Below, in pieces: positions 17,517-26,215 of a stretch of DNA of 64,000 nt; the stretch's first letter is position 1; each line of letters starts with the position of its first letter. Origin of the DNA: Arthrobacter sp. PAMC25564 (GTDB lineage: Bacteria > Actinomycetota > Actinomycetes > Actinomycetales > Micrococcaceae); contig NZ_CP039290.1 of NCBI RefSeq assembly GCF_004798705.1, positions 434,001-498,000 on the forward strand, written 5' to 3'. The translations under genes and the position numbers were made by a program. Below the pieces are notes generated by a model, which saw only the letters and a list, made by a program, of their open reading frames with translations, made no database searches and was not told where the DNA came from.

Positions 17517-17803
17517 TCCGCCATACAGTCCTGTTCAAGTTCAAGCCCGGTTTCCCGCCCGCGGACCGGCAGGCCTGGATTGACGGACTGGACCGGATGG
17601 ACGGCAACATTCCGGGGCTGCTGAAACTCACGCACGGCCCGGATGTCGTGAACCAGCAGCGGTCCTTCGATTACGCCATCGTGGCGGACTTCGACCGGCT
17701 CGAGGACATCGCGGTCTACAACACCCACCCGCTGCACGAGCCGCTCAAGCAGTACTCGTTCCCCAACAGCGAGCAGATCCTCTCGGTCGACTTCGAACTC
17801 TGA
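17513..17803 (+). CDS. Dabb (stress-responsive A/B barrel) domain protein
   Basis: Small 96-aa ferredoxin-like barrel protein with the opening strand MIRHTVLFKFKPG and the closing segment LHEPLKQYSFPNSEQILSVDFEL typical of Dabb proteins, which usually act as dimers. Some relatives are small catabolic enzymes or cyclases, but function cannot be assigned here. The ATGA overlap with the FAD dehydrogenase gene indicates tight coupling, so it likely handles an intermediate of the same pathway. Confidence 0.85.
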   Translation: MIRHTVLFKFKPGFPPADRQAWIDGLDRMDGNIPGLLKLTHGPDVVNQQRSFDYAIVADFDRLEDIAVYNTHPLHEPLKQYSFPNSEQILSVDFEL

Positions 17804-17888
17804 CCCCGCATCCGGGATCCCGGCGGCGTCCGGCGTGCCGATCTACTAGAGTATTTGGATCAAAGCCCTCGCCGATCCCACCACAGCG

Positions 17889-17912
17889 CCCGCCGGCACT
17901 CCTGCCGGCGGG
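17889..17912. terminator. Strong GC hairpin between the Dabb gene and mutY
   Basis: Perfect 10-bp stem CCCGCCGGCA / TGCCGGCGGG with loop CTCC, ending 12 nt before the mutY GTG. No U-tract follows, so it may be a weak terminator of the SDR operon or a translational element for mutY. Confidence 0.45.
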
Positions 17913-17924
17913 CCGCCCCTGGCC

Positions 17925-18845
17925 GTGCTCCATGAAGCACTGGCTGACTGGTTCCGGGCCCATGCCCGGGAACTTCCGTGGCGGGCCGCGGACCGCACCC
18001 CCTGGGGCGTGCTCGTCAGCGAGATCATGCTCCAGCAGACACCGGTGGTCCGTGTCCTGCCCGTGTGGGAGGAGTGGCTGCGGCGCTGGCCGGAACCGGC
18101 CGGCCTGGCCCGGGAACCCGCCGGGGAGGCGGTCCGGTCCTGGGGGCGGCTGGGTTATCCCCGCCGGGCCCTGCGGCTGCACGCGGCCGCCGCCGCCATC
18201 GTCAACAACCATGGCGGCGACGTGCCGGCCAGCCATGCGGAGCTGCTCGAGCTGCCCGGCGTGGGCAACTACACCGCCGCGGCCGTTGCCGCCTTCGCAT
18301 TCGGCCGCCGGGAAACGGTGGTGGACACCAATATCCGCCGGGTCCACGCCCGCCTGCTCTCCGGCACAGCCTTGCCGGCGCAGGCCCTGACCGCCGCTGA
18401 AATGCGGCTCGCGGCACAGGTTCTCCCGGACGACGTCGGCGCTTCGGTGCGCTGGAACGCCGCCGTCATGGAGCTGGGGGCGCTCGTGTGCACGGCGCGG
18501 GCGCCGAAGTGCGGGGAATGCCCGGTGCGCAGCTCCTGCGCCTGGCTCGCAGCCGGCGAGCCGCCGCCGACGTATACGCCCAAGGGGCAGTCCTGGCACG
18601 GAACGGACCGGCAGGTCCGCGGCGCCGTGATGGCGGTCCTCCGGATGGCCGAGGCGCCGGTGGAGCCGGAACTATTCCAGCGCGCCCCGGCGGACCTTGG
18701 CTTCGCGCCGGAGGGGATCGGCATTCCGCTCGCCGCTTTGCACCGGCTCAACTCGGCTCCCGAGCAGCTTGAACGCGCCCTGGCCGGCCTCTTGAGCGAC
18801 GGGCTGGCGGAACTCCATCTGGGCGGCTTCCGGCTCCCGGCGTGA
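17925..18845 (+). CDS. mutY: A/G-specific adenine DNA glycosylase
   Basis: Base-excision repair enzyme of 306 aa that removes adenine paired with 8-oxoguanine. It shows catalytic Glu33 in SEIMLQQT, helix-hairpin-helix LPGVGNYTA, catalytic Asp134 in VVDTNIRRVHAR, and the [4Fe-4S] ligands Cys189, Cys196, Cys199 and Cys205 (C-x6-C-x2-C-x5-C). The C-terminal 8-oxoG recognition domain is short, as in mycobacterial MutY. The only conventional start in range is GTG 17925; a hairpin precedes it and no clear ribosome site is visible. Confidence 0.93.
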   Translation: MLHEALADWFRAHARELPWRAADRTPWGVLVSEIMLQQTPVVRVLPVWEEWLRRWPEPAGLAREPAGEAVRSWGRLGYPRRALRLHAAAAAIVNNHGGDVPASHAELLELPGVGNYTAAAVAAFAFGRRETVVDTNIRRVHARLLSGTALPAQALTAAEMRLAAQVLPDDVGASVRWNAAVMELGALVCTARAPKCGECPVRSSCAWLAAGEPPPTYTPKGQSWHGTDRQVRGAVMAVLRMAEAPVEPELFQRAPADLGFAPEGIGIPLAALHRLNSAPEQLERALAGLLSDGLAELHLGGFRLPA

Positions 18846-18857
18846 CTCCCGGGACTC

Positions 18858-18907
18858 TTGGCCCCCGGGATCTGGCCCCCGGGACCTGGCCCCCGGGACC
18901 TGGCCGG
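18858..18907. repeat. 14-bp tandem repeat after mutY
   Basis: Three near-identical units built on CTGGCCCCCGGGAC, with a partial fourth, lie between the mutY stop and the lipoprotein gene. Each unit contains the palindrome CCCGGG. Confidence 0.8.
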
Positions 18908-18934
18908 GCACGCCCCACCGCACTACGCTGAAGC

Positions 18935-19477
18935 ATGCGCAAGTCCGCGGCGGCCGTAGCCCTGACCGGCATTTCGCTCACCGGCGCGCTCCTGATGAGC
19001 GGATGCCGGGCCGGGACGGTCTGCCCCGCGATCGGCCAGGCGCCCCTGGTCGCCCTGACCGTTGCCAAGGACTACGCCGCTTCGGTGCGGACCGTCCACC
19101 TTAGGGCATGCCAGGCCGGCCGCTGCGCGGAGGCTGACCTTCAGCTCGTACCGGGGTACACGACCGTGGACCAGGGCTGTGGACCCGGTCCGGAGGACGG
19201 CGAGCGGCCCTGTTCGGCAAGCTCTTCCCCTGACGGCACGCTCCGGGGAATGCTGATGTTTGATGGCCTGACCGGAGACAGTATCGAGGCGACGTCCACC
19301 GGAACGGATCCCGGCGGCCTCCCGCTGCCGGTCCGGACGCTCACGTTCACGCCGCGCGTGGCCTACCCCTTCGGCGAGAAGTGCGGCCGGTTCATCACAG
19401 CCGGCCTCGTGCTGGATGCCGGCGGCCTTCGGCAGGGTCCCGAGGCGCCGGCCCCGGTCCGGCCCGCTCCGGGGTAA
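18935..19477 (+). CDS. Putative lipoprotein of unknown function
   Basis: A 180-aa predicted lipoprotein. The signal peptide ends in the lipobox LMSGC, so Cys24 would be acylated. The mature region is rich in Cys (pairs in RACQAGRC, DQGC, RPCSAS, EKCGRF), suggesting disulfides, with no family I recognise. The Pro/Ala-rich tail (APAPVRPAPG) is low complexity. A TACGCT box sits 5 nt before the ATG. It ends convergently with dhaM. Confidence 0.7.
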   Translation: MRKSAAAVALTGISLTGALLMSGCRAGTVCPAIGQAPLVALTVAKDYAASVRTVHLRACQAGRCAEADLQLVPGYTTVDQGCGPGPEDGERPCSASSSPDGTLRGMLMFDGLTGDSIEATSTGTDPGGLPLPVRTLTFTPRVAYPFGEKCGRFITAGLVLDAGGLRQGPEAPAPVRPAPG

Positions 19478-19508
19478 CCCTTGGGCCCTACGGAATAGCG
19501 GCAGGGCC

Positions 19509-20195
19509 CTATGGTTCCCCGAAGCCCGACTCGACCAGGCCGCCGACATAGCGCATCGCCTTGGCGGCGTCCGGCCCGCTCGCCTCCACATGGAGCACGG
19601 TTCCCTTGGGCGCCCCGAGCATCATGAGCTCCGTCATCGAGGTGCCGTCAACGCCGTTGACCGTCACCTCGACGTCCATGCCGGACAGCCCGCCCGCAAT
19701 CTTCGCCGCCGGCCGTGCGTGCATTCCGGCCTGGTTCACGAGCTCGAAGTCGCCCGTCGCGTCCGGCGGCTGCTGATGCTCGCGTGCCGGCATTTCGGGG
19801 ACCGGCGGGGGCCGGTAGACCGCCTCGGCGGCTTCCTTCACGGCTTGCGCGTCGGCCCCGGCCTGCGCCGCGACGGCGGCCGCGACGAGCCCCTCCACTA
19901 GCGGGGCATCGGCGAGCAGCACCGACTCCGGATCCGCCGCGAATTCCACTGCCGACTCCGCGGTCATCACCGCCGAGCCCAGATCCGTCAGTATGACGAC
20001 TCCGTCGCCGGCATCCGCGCCGCCGGCGGCCTGTTCCAGTGCTGCCATGATCTTTTCCAGGCTCGTGCCGATCCTGCCATCGTCGGTGCCTCCGGCCGGG
20101 AGAATCATGACGTCGGGCGCCATCTGGGCGGCAAGTTCGACGGCGCCGTCGGCGATCTTCCCGCTGTGTGAAACGACGACGAGCCGGACCGTCAT
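19509..20195 (-). CDS. dhaM: PTS-dependent dihydroxyacetone kinase, phosphotransferase subunit DhaM (EIIA-HPr)
   Basis: Relays phosphate from the PTS to the ADP bound on DhaL. At 228 aa it has two domains. The EIIA-mannose-like domain (1-~130) carries the acceptor His10 in VVVSHSG. The HPr domain (~148-228) carries His159 in NQAGMHARPAAKI. The EI-like third domain of E. coli DhaM (~470 aa) is absent. The two are joined by a Pro-rich linker. Its ATG overlaps the dhaL stop (ATGA). Confidence 0.92.
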   Translation of the reverse strand: MTVRLVVVSHSGKIADGAVELAAQMAPDVMILPAGGTDDGRIGTSLEKIMAALEQAAGGADAGDGVVILTDLGSAVMTAESAVEFAADPESVLLADAPLVEGLVAAAVAAQAGADAQAVKEAAEAVYRPPPVPEMPAREHQQPPDATGDFELVNQAGMHARPAAKIAGGLSGMDVEVTVNGVDGTSMTELMMLGAPKGTVLHVEASGPDAAKAMRYVGGLVESGFGEP

Positions 20196-20818
20196 TCGGC
20201 GGCTCCGGCCGCGGCGCGCAGGATCAGGGCGCTGGAGACGGCGCCGGGGTCACGGTGGCCGATGCTGCGCTCCCCCAGGTAGCTGGCGCGTCCCTTTCGG
20301 GCGAGCATGGGATCCGTGGACACGGCCCCGGCCTCGGCCGCCTCCGCCGCGGCCAGCAGCACCTTGTGGACATCGCCGCCTCGGGCGGCAGCCGCGGCCG
20401 CTTCTATTGCCGGCGTCCACGCGTCCACCATCGTCTTGTCCCCGGACTCTGCCTTTCCTCGGGCGACAATACCGTCGCGGGCGGCCTGCAGGGCCGTCGC
20501 CAGCGTGGCGGCGTCGACGTCGGCGAGGTCCCCGAGCGCTGTGGACGCCCGCAGGAAGGCCGTCCCGTACAGTGGGCCGGCCGCACCGCCCACCTTGGAC
20601 ATCAGGGTCATCGCCGTCAGCTTCAGCGCCGCCGCGGGGGTTTCCGGGGGCAACTCTGCCAGTTTTTCCATCACGGCCCTGAAGCCGCGGTCCATGTTCT
20701 CGCCGTGGTCGGAATCCCCGATCGGCCGGTCCAGCTCAATCAGTTCCACCCGGTGGTCCGACATTGCCTGGGCCGACAGGGTGAGCCACCGCACCGCCCA
20801 GTTGACGTCCAGCCCCAC
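20192..20818 (-). CDS. dhaL: Dihydroxyacetone kinase subunit DhaL
   Basis: ADP-binding subunit of 208 aa that transfers phosphate to dihydroxyacetone held by DhaK. The Mg-ADP ligands Asp30, Asp35 and Asp37 stand in ELDRPIGDSDHGENM, at the same positions as in E. coli DhaL. Other signatures are SKVGGAAGPLYGTAF and GDKTMVDAW. GTG 20818, 2 nt after the dhaK stop, is chosen because it gives that numbering; a longer frame would reach into dhaK. Confidence 0.95.
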   Translation of the reverse strand: MGLDVNWAVRWLTLSAQAMSDHRVELIELDRPIGDSDHGENMDRGFRAVMEKLAELPPETPAAALKLTAMTLMSKVGGAAGPLYGTAFLRASTALGDLADVDAATLATALQAARDGIVARGKAESGDKTMVDAWTPAIEAAAAAARGGDVHKVLLAAAEAAEAGAVSTDPMLARKGRASYLGERSIGHRDPGAVSSALILRAAAGAAE

Positions 20819-20820
20819 GG

Positions 20821-21822
20821 TCAGACGCCCCAACGGAGGGCGGGGGTGTGGACGGGAGCGTCCCACAGTGCCGTCATCTCGTCGTCAAGGCGCAGGACCG
20901 TGATGGAGCAGCCCTGCATTTCGAGGGAGGTGATGTAGTTCCCCACCAGCGAGCGGGCCACGGTGACGCCCTTCCCGGCGAGCACCTGCGCGGCCCGGCG
21001 GTAGACGATATACAGCTCGCTCAGCGGCGTCCCGCCCATGCCGTTGACGAACAGGAGCACCTTGTCGCCGGAGGCCACACCGAGGTCGCTGATGACCGGG
21101 TCCAGCAGCCGGTCCGTGATGCCGTCGGCGTTTTCCATCGGGATGCGGTGCCGGCCGGGCTCACCGTGGATGCCGATGCCGATCTCGATCTCGTTTTCCT
21201 CCAGCTCGAAGCTGGGCACGCCCGCATGCGGGACGGTGCAGGCGGTCAAGGCGACGCCCATGCTGCGGACGTTCTGGTTCACGCGGTCACCGATGGCGGC
21301 GACGGCGTCGAGGTTGTCCCCGCGCTCGGCGGCCGCCCCGGCGATCTTCTCCACGAGCACGGTGCCGCCCACGCCGCGGCGCCCCGCGGTGTACAGCGAG
21401 TCCTGCACCGCGACGTCGTCGTTGACCAGGACCGTGCGGATCTCCACGCCTTCGGCCTGCGCCAGTTCCGCTGCGGTCTCGAAGTTGAGCACGTCGCCGG
21501 TGTAGTTCTTCACGATATGCACGACGCCGGCGCCGGAGTTCACGGCGAGCGTGGCCGGCAGGATCTGGTCCGGGGTGGGCGAGGTGAACACGGCGCCGGG
21601 CACGGCGGCGTCGAGCATGCCCATCCCCACATAGCCGCCATGCAACGGCTCGTGGCCGCTGCCTCCGCCGGAAACGAGCCCCACCTTGCCTGCCACCGGC
21701 GCATCCTTGCGGACGATGTACTTCGGGTCCGCGAAGACGGTCACGAGGTCGGCATGGGCAAGCCCGAACCCCTCCACTGACTCGTCGACCACGGCGCGGG
21801 GATCATTGATGAGCTTCTTCAT
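20821..21822 (-). CDS. dhaK: Dihydroxyacetone kinase subunit DhaK
   Basis: Binds dihydroxyacetone covalently as a hemiaminal and presents it for phosphorylation, feeding glycerol/DHA carbon into glycolysis as DHAP. Length 333 aa. It shows GGGSGHEP (52-59) and the substrate-binding His219 in GIGIHGEPG. It is the first gene of dhaKLM and has a AGGGAG site upstream of ATG 21822. No dha regulator gene is next to it. Confidence 0.96.
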   Translation of the reverse strand: MKKLINDPRAVVDESVEGFGLAHADLVTVFADPKYIVRKDAPVAGKVGLVSGGGSGHEPLHGGYVGMGMLDAAVPGAVFTSPTPDQILPATLAVNSGAGVVHIVKNYTGDVLNFETAAELAQAEGVEIRTVLVNDDVAVQDSLYTAGRRGVGGTVLVEKIAGAAAERGDNLDAVAAIGDRVNQNVRSMGVALTACTVPHAGVPSFELEENEIEIGIGIHGEPGRHRIPMENADGITDRLLDPVISDLGVASGDKVLLFVNGMGGTPLSELYIVYRRAAQVLAGKGVTVARSLVGNYITSLEMQGCSITVLRLDDEMTALWDAPVHTPALRWGV

Positions 21823-22226
21823 GGCGGTGCTCCCTGGATGGTGTCCTGGCTGCTTGTCTAGACCCTACTACCGGGACCCTGCCAGTGGTAGGCACCGGTT
21901 CCAAACGGCTGAAGCGGAGCCTGGAGACTGCGGAAATCCCAGGATCTGCTGGTGTCCGGGGGACGTCGTCAGTCAGGGCCGCCTGTCCGCCCATGCCGGA
22001 AGTCCGGCCCCGCGGGCGCTCCGGCGGCAGTCATTTGAAATGCCGAGAAACCTGGAAAAATTAGGTCTTTGTGCAATTTCTTTGCCTCCGGAAGATGACG
22101 GCCCGCCCCCTGGGCCGGGATCAGTTTATCCACCAAGTTTATTGAGCGGAAGTCCCGGAGCCGGGCCGCGGGGCAATGCATCTTCGGGGCTTGTCGCCGG
22201 CCGCATTTAATGCGGTTTTGGAGCCG
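21823..22226. other. 404-bp region without a recognised gene
   Basis: This stretch separates dhaK from the acetyltransferase end; both genes are on the minus strand. The right end would hold 3' signals of argA and the left end the dhaK promoter. A patch at about 22030-22085 is clearly AT-richer than its surroundings (around GAAAAATTAGGTC). Short open frames here have no protein-like features. Confidence 0.5.
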
Positions 22227-22736
22227 TTAGAGGGCCTTGATCATCCTGGTATTGCCAAGGGTGTTGGGCTTCACCCTGGCCAAATCCAGAAACTCGGCGA
22301 CGCCCTCGTCATGCGAGCGCAGCAGTTCCGAATAAACCTCCGGGTCCACGGCCGTCTGGTCCGCCATGACTTCAAAACCGTGCTTCTTGAAGAACCCCAC
22401 TTCGAAGGTCAGGCAGAAAACACGGGAGACTCCCAGGTCCTTGGCATCCTCCAGCAGCCGTTCGACAAGCCGGTGCCCTACTCCCGTGCCCCGCCAGGAC
22501 GACGCTGCCGCGAGCGTCCGCACCTCGGCCAGGTCCTCCCACATGACGTGAAGAGCGCCGCAGCCGATCACTTCACCGTCAGGGGATTCGGCTATCCGGA
22601 ATTCCTGCAGGCTTTCGTAATACGCCACAGTCTCCTTCGCCATGAGGATCCGCTGATCGGCCAGCGGCGCCACCAGCGACTTGATGGCCGCTACATCACT
22701 GGTGCGGGCAGGGCGGATGCGGATCGTCTCAGTCAC
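22227..22736 (-). CDS. argA: Amino-acid (glutamate) N-acetyltransferase, short GNAT type
   Basis: GNAT enzyme of 169 aa that should acetylate glutamate with acetyl-CoA as the first step of arginine synthesis. The acetyl-CoA loop is SSWRGTGVGHRLVERLLEDA, preceded by LAEVRTLAA; FKKHGFEVM is the usual C-terminal GNAT segment. It resembles M. tuberculosis Rv2747, an ArgA of similar short length without the kinase-like domain. The GTG start has a TAGGAT box 6 nt before it. Specificity is inferred from family likeness. Confidence 0.8.
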   Translation of the reverse strand: MTETIRIRPARTSDVAAIKSLVAPLADQRILMAKETVAYYESLQEFRIAESPDGEVIGCGALHVMWEDLAEVRTLAAASSWRGTGVGHRLVERLLEDAKDLGVSRVFCLTFEVGFFKKHGFEVMADQTAVDPEVYSELLRSHDEGVAEFLDLARVKPNTLGNTRMIKAL

Positions 22737-22742
22737 AGCCCA

Positions 22743-22748
22743 ATCCTA
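22743..22748 (-). promoter_or_regulatory. -10 box TAGGAT, likely leaderless start
   Basis: TAGGAT on the minus strand is followed by 6 nt and the GTG at 22736; no ribosome site is visible between them. Confidence 0.5.
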
Positions 22749-22801
22749 CGGCGCCGCCGTCTTTCCGGCGCCCCGCCCGTGCACAGCGGCGACACGGCAA
22801 A

Positions 22802-22835
22802 GGCCCCGCCAACTCCTTTCGGAGCTGGCGGGGCC
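22802..22835 (-). terminator. Intrinsic terminator of clpC
   Basis: A 15-bp stem starting GGCCCCGCCA around a GAAA tetraloop (minus-strand reading), with one G-U wobble, followed by TTTGCC. It lies 14 nt after the clpC stop. Confidence 0.85.
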
Positions 22836-22849
22836 CTCGCATTTGGTAC

Positions 22850-25342
22850 CTAGACGCTCGGAGCGATCTCCGGGATCCGCGGCTTGGAGGTGCCGGCGAA
22901 GGTGAACTTGGCCTCGTCGCCTTGGCCGTCCACATCCACCACCACGATGTCACCGGCGTTGAGCTCGCCGAAGAGGATCCTCTCGGAGAGCTGGTCCTCG
23001 ATCTCGCGCTGGATGGTGCGGCGCAACGGCCGGGCACCCATGGCGGGATCGTAGCCGCGGGTTGCCAGCAGCACCTTGGCCGCCGGCGTGAGCTCGATGC
23101 CCATGTCCTTGTCCTTGAGGCGCTTCTCCAGCCGTCCGATCATCATGTCCACGATCTCGATGATCTCGTCCTGGGTCAGCTGCGGGAAGACCACAACGTC
23201 ATCAACACGGTTCAGGAACTCCGGACGGAAGTGCTGCTTGAGCTCCTCCGTGACCCGGGCCCGCATCCGGTTGTAGCCGGTCTGGGTGTCCGTGCCGGAC
23301 TGGAAGCCGGTGGCCACGCTCTTGGAGATGTCCCGGGTGCCGAGGTTGGTGGTCATGATGATCACCGTGTTCTTGAAGTCCACCACGCGGCCCTGGGAAT
23401 CGGTCAGGCGGCCGTCTTCCAGGATCTGCAACAGTGAGTTGAAGAGATCGGCGTGGGCCTTCTCCACTTCGTCGAAGAGCACCACGGAGAACGGACGACG
23501 GCGGACCTTCTCGGTCAGCTGCCCGCCTTCCTCGTAGCCCACATAGCCCGGAGGGGCACCGAAGAGCCGTGACACCGTGTGCTTCTCCGAGTACTCGGAC
23601 ATGTCCAGGGTGATCAGGGCATCTTCGTCACCGAACAGGAATTCGGCAAGGGCCTTGGCGAGTTCGGTCTTGCCGACGCCGGTGGGGCCGGCGAAGATGA
23701 ACGAGCCGCCCGGACGCTTCGGGTCCTTTAGGCCTGCACGGGTGCGGCGGATGGCCTGCGACAGCGACTTGATGGCCGCGTCCTGGCCGACGACGCGCTT
23801 GTGCAGTTCGTCTTCCATCTTCAGCAGGCGCGAGGACTCCTCCTCGGTGAGCTTGAAGACCGGGATGCCGGTGGAGTTCGCCAGCACCTCGGCGATGAGT
23901 TCCTCATCCACCTCGGAGATGTCGTCCATGCCGCCGGACTTCCACTGGCGTTCCTTCTCGGCGCGTTCGGCAATGAGCTTCTGCTCCTTGTCGCGCAGCG
24001 ATGCGGCGCCTTCGAAGTCTTGGGCATCGATCGCGGATTCCTTCTCCAGCTTCATGGCGGAGATCTTCTCGTCCATGATCTTCAGCTCCGGCGGGGCCGT
24101 CATCCGGCGGATGCGCAGCCGGGCGCCGGCCTCATCGATCAGGTCGATCGCCTTGTCCGGAAGGAAACGGTCTGAGATGTAGCGTTCGGACAGGCTCGCG
24201 GCCGCCGCGAGGGCGCCGTCGGTGATGGTGACGCGGTGGTGTGCCTCATACCGGTCGCGGAGGCCCTTGAGGATCTCGATCGTATGTGCGACAGAGGGTT
24301 CCTTGACCTGGATCGGCTGGAAGCGGCGTTCCAGGGCAGCATCCTTCTCGATGTGCTTGCGGTATTCATCCAATGTGGTCGCACCGATGGTCTGGAGCTC
24401 GCCGCGGGCCAGCATGGGCTTCAGGATCGACGCCGCGTCGATGGCGCCTTCGGCCGCACCGGCACCGACGAGGGTATGGATCTCATCGATGAACAGGATG
24501 ATGTCGCCGCGGGTGCGGATCTCCTTGAGGACCTTCTTGAGGCGCTCTTCGAAGTCACCGCGGTAGCGGGAGCCGGCCACGAGGGACCCGAGGTCCAGGG
24601 TGTACAGCTGCTTGTCCTTGATGGTCTCGGGCACGTCGCCGCGGACAATCGCCTGGGCCAGGCCCTCGACGACGGCGGTCTTGCCGACGCCGGGCTCGCC
24701 GATCAGCACCGGGTTGTTCTTGGTACGGCGGGACAGGACCTGCATGACGCGTTCCATTTCGGATTCGCGCCCGATCACCGGGTCCAGCTTGTTCTCGCGC
24801 GCAGCCTGGGTGAGGTTGCGGCCGAACTGGTCCAGGACCACGGAACCGGCAGGGGTGCCTTCGGCCTGGCCCGGGCCGACGCCGGCGCCGGTGGTTTCCT
24901 TGCCCTGGTAGCCCGAGAGCAGCTGGATGACCTGCTGGCGGACACGGTTCAGGTCCGCGCCGAGCTTGACCAGCACCTGGGCGGCAACGCCTTCACCCTC
25001 GCGGATGAGGCCGAGCAGGATGTGCTCGGTTCCGATGTAGTTATGCCCCAGCTGCAGGGCCTCGCGCAGCGAGAGCTCCAGCACCTTCTTGGCGCGCGGC
25101 GTGAAGGGAATGTGGCCGGACGGGGCCTGCTGGCCCTGTCCGATGATCTCCTGCACCTGCTCGCGGACGCCGTCGAGCGAAATGCCCAAGGACTCAAGGG
25201 CTTTGGCGGCCACACCTTCACCCTCATGGATCAGACCCAAGAGGATGTGTTCGGTACCAATGTAATTGTGGTTCAGCATGCGTGCCTCTTCTTGGGCAAG
25301 CACAACTACTCGACGGGCACGGTCCGTAAATCGCTCAAACAT
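22850..25342 (-). CDS. clpC: ATP-dependent Clp protease ATPase subunit ClpC
   Basis: Hexameric AAA+ unfoldase of 830 aa that feeds substrates to ClpP and refolds proteins. Order: two Clp-N repeats (1-~145), first AAA module with Walker A GEPGVGKT (215-222) and Walker [14 protein letters not shown], a middle domain with the UVR-like [18 protein letters not shown], a second AAA module with GPTGVGKT, and the C-terminal ClpB-D2 domain. Length is normal for actinobacterial ClpC. The ATG follows AGGAGTGTGGCGAA. It is monocistronic, with terminators on both sides. Confidence 0.98.
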   Translation of the reverse strand: MFERFTDRARRVVVLAQEEARMLNHNYIGTEHILLGLIHEGEGVAAKALESLGISLDGVREQVQEIIGQGQQAPSGHIPFTPRAKKVLELSLREALQLGHNYIGTEHILLGLIREGEGVAAQVLVKLGADLNRVRQQVIQLLSGYQGKETTGAGVGPGQAEGTPAGSVVLDQFGRNLTQAARENKLDPVIGRESEMERVMQVLSRRTKNNPVLIGEPGVGKTAVVEGLAQAIVRGDVPETIKDKQLYTLDLGSLVAGSRYRGDFEERLKKVLKEIRTRGDIILFIDEIHTLVGAGAAEGAIDAASILKPMLARGELQTIGATTLDEYRKHIEKDAALERRFQPIQVKEPSVAHTIEILKGLRDRYEAHHRVTITDGALAAAASLSERYISDRFLPDKAIDLIDEAGARLRIRRMTAPPELKIMDEKISAMKLEKESAIDAQDFEGAASLRDKEQKLIAERAEKERQWKSGGMDDISEVDEELIAEVLANSTGIPVFKLTEEESSRLLKMEDELHKRVVGQDAAIKSLSQAIRRTRAGLKDPKRPGGSFIFAGPTGVGKTELAKALAEFLFGDEDALITLDMSEYSEKHTVSRLFGAPPGYVGYEEGGQLTEKVRRRPFSVVLFDEVEKAHADLFNSLLQILEDGRLTDSQGRVVDFKNTVIIMTTNLGTRDISKSVATGFQSGTDTQTGYNRMRARVTEELKQHFRPEFLNRVDDVVVFPQLTQDEIIEIVDMMIGRLEKRLKDKDMGIELTPAAKVLLATRGYDPAMGARPLRRTIQREIEDQLSERILFGELNAGDIVVVDVDGQGDEAKFTFAGTSKPRIPEIAPSV

Positions 25343-25499
25343 TTCGCCACACTCCTAGCTACGACTTACTCTGATGCTACGTGGCTGGCTACAAGATTTG
25401 GGGTTTGTTCGCCACAGGGGAAACCCGGAGGCATCCGCGCCGACACACAACCCCCGGCAAGGCTGCCCCGGAGGGGCGTCGACAGGCCGCAACCGGGGC

Positions 25500-25549
25500 C
25501 CACACACGCCAGTGCCCCCACCGGGTGGCGGGGGCACTGGCGTGTGTGG
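25500..25549 (-). terminator. Long hairpin downstream of lsr2
   Basis: A perfect 20-bp stem (25500-25519 with 25530-25549) and a 10-nt loop, 19 nt after the lsr2 stop. The arms contain CACACGCCAGTGCCCCC. No U-tract follows, but size and position suit a rho-independent-like terminator of lsr2 or an insulator for clpC. Confidence 0.75.
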
Positions 25550-25568
25550 CGGTCAGACCCGGGAAAAT

Positions 25569-25895
25569 CTAGGAATTGGCCTTCTGGTAGGCTTCCTGAA
25601 TTTCAGCCTGGATACGGCCGCGGCTGTTTACCGCATAGCCGTTGTCCCGGGCCCACTGACGGATCTGAGCGGAATCCTGATTCCGTCCGCTTGAAATCTT
25701 GGTCCGCGTGGCGCGGCCGGTTGATGTTTTGCGTGCATGGTTTATAAACCGCTCAACGGCCGAGCGGAGTTCTGAAGCATTGCCTGCCGACAGGTCGATC
25801 TCATAGCTGACGCCATCTAGGCCAAACCGGACAGTTTCGTCCGCGGATCCCCCATCCAGATCATCCACGAGGATGATTTTTACTTTCTGTGCCAT
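25569..25895 (-). CDS. lsr2: Lsr2 nucleoid-associated protein
   Basis: Actinobacterial H-NS-like protein of 108 aa that bridges DNA and silences AT-rich, often foreign, genes. The N-terminal dimerisation domain runs MAQKVKIILVDDLDGG... The C-terminal DNA-binding domain holds the AT-hook-like core NSRGRIQAEI and the segment IRQWARDNGYAV. The site GGAAAGAGAG precedes the ATG. Placement between clpC and lysS is conserved in actinobacteria. Confidence 0.97.
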   Translation of the reverse strand: MAQKVKIILVDDLDGGSADETVRFGLDGVSYEIDLSAGNASELRSAVERFINHARKTSTGRATRTKISSGRNQDSAQIRQWARDNGYAVNSRGRIQAEIQEAYQKANS

Positions 25896-26027
25896 AAAGA
25901 CTCTCTTTCCAAAAGGACGAGCTTTTTAACAAAGCAGGATGTGTATATGAAAAGTATCCTCTGCTTTATGGCAAGGCGTCAAAGTGGAAAACTCCGGCCA
26001 AAGGAAAACCAAAGGCCGGATTAGCCG
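25896..26027 (-). promoter_or_regulatory. AT-rich lsr2 promoter region
   Basis: This 132-bp gap is markedly AT-richer than the window average, with TATACA and GATACT as candidate -10 elements and no certain -35. An imperfect dyad (AGCAGGAT ... ATCCTCTGCT on the plus strand, 25943-25976) surrounds them. Lsr2 autoregulation at such DNA is plausible. Confidence 0.4.
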
Positions 26028-26213
26028 CTATTTGCTATTCCCTGCGGAATGCCCTTCTGCCGGACCGGCATCCTGGCCACGCGCTTCGGCTTCAGCCTGG
26101 GCGCGGGCCTCAGCCTGGCGCTCCGATTTGTCCGCGTTGAAGATCGATTTCATGGCGAACCAGAAAATAAGGCCGACGACGACGGACGGCAGCAATACGG
26201 CAATGTAGTCCAC
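26028..26213 (-). CDS. Small single-pass membrane protein downstream of lysS
   Basis: A 61-aa protein with one N-terminal transmembrane helix (YIAVLLPSVVVGLIFWFAM) and a charged Ala/Glu/Arg-rich tail. GTG 26213 begins 2 nt after the lysS stop with GAAGGA at suitable spacing, which supports expression as the second gene of a lysS operon. I recognise no family; such short proteins are often missed. Confidence 0.6.
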   Translation of the reverse strand: MDYIAVLLPSVVVGLIFWFAMKSIFNADKSERQAEARAQAEAEARGQDAGPAEGHSAGNSK

Positions 26214-26215
26214 GC

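Noticed and set aside
24236-25747. A 503-codon open frame on the plus strand opposite clpC
   Set aside because: It lies antisense to conserved AAA+ coding sequence and has no recognisable domain.
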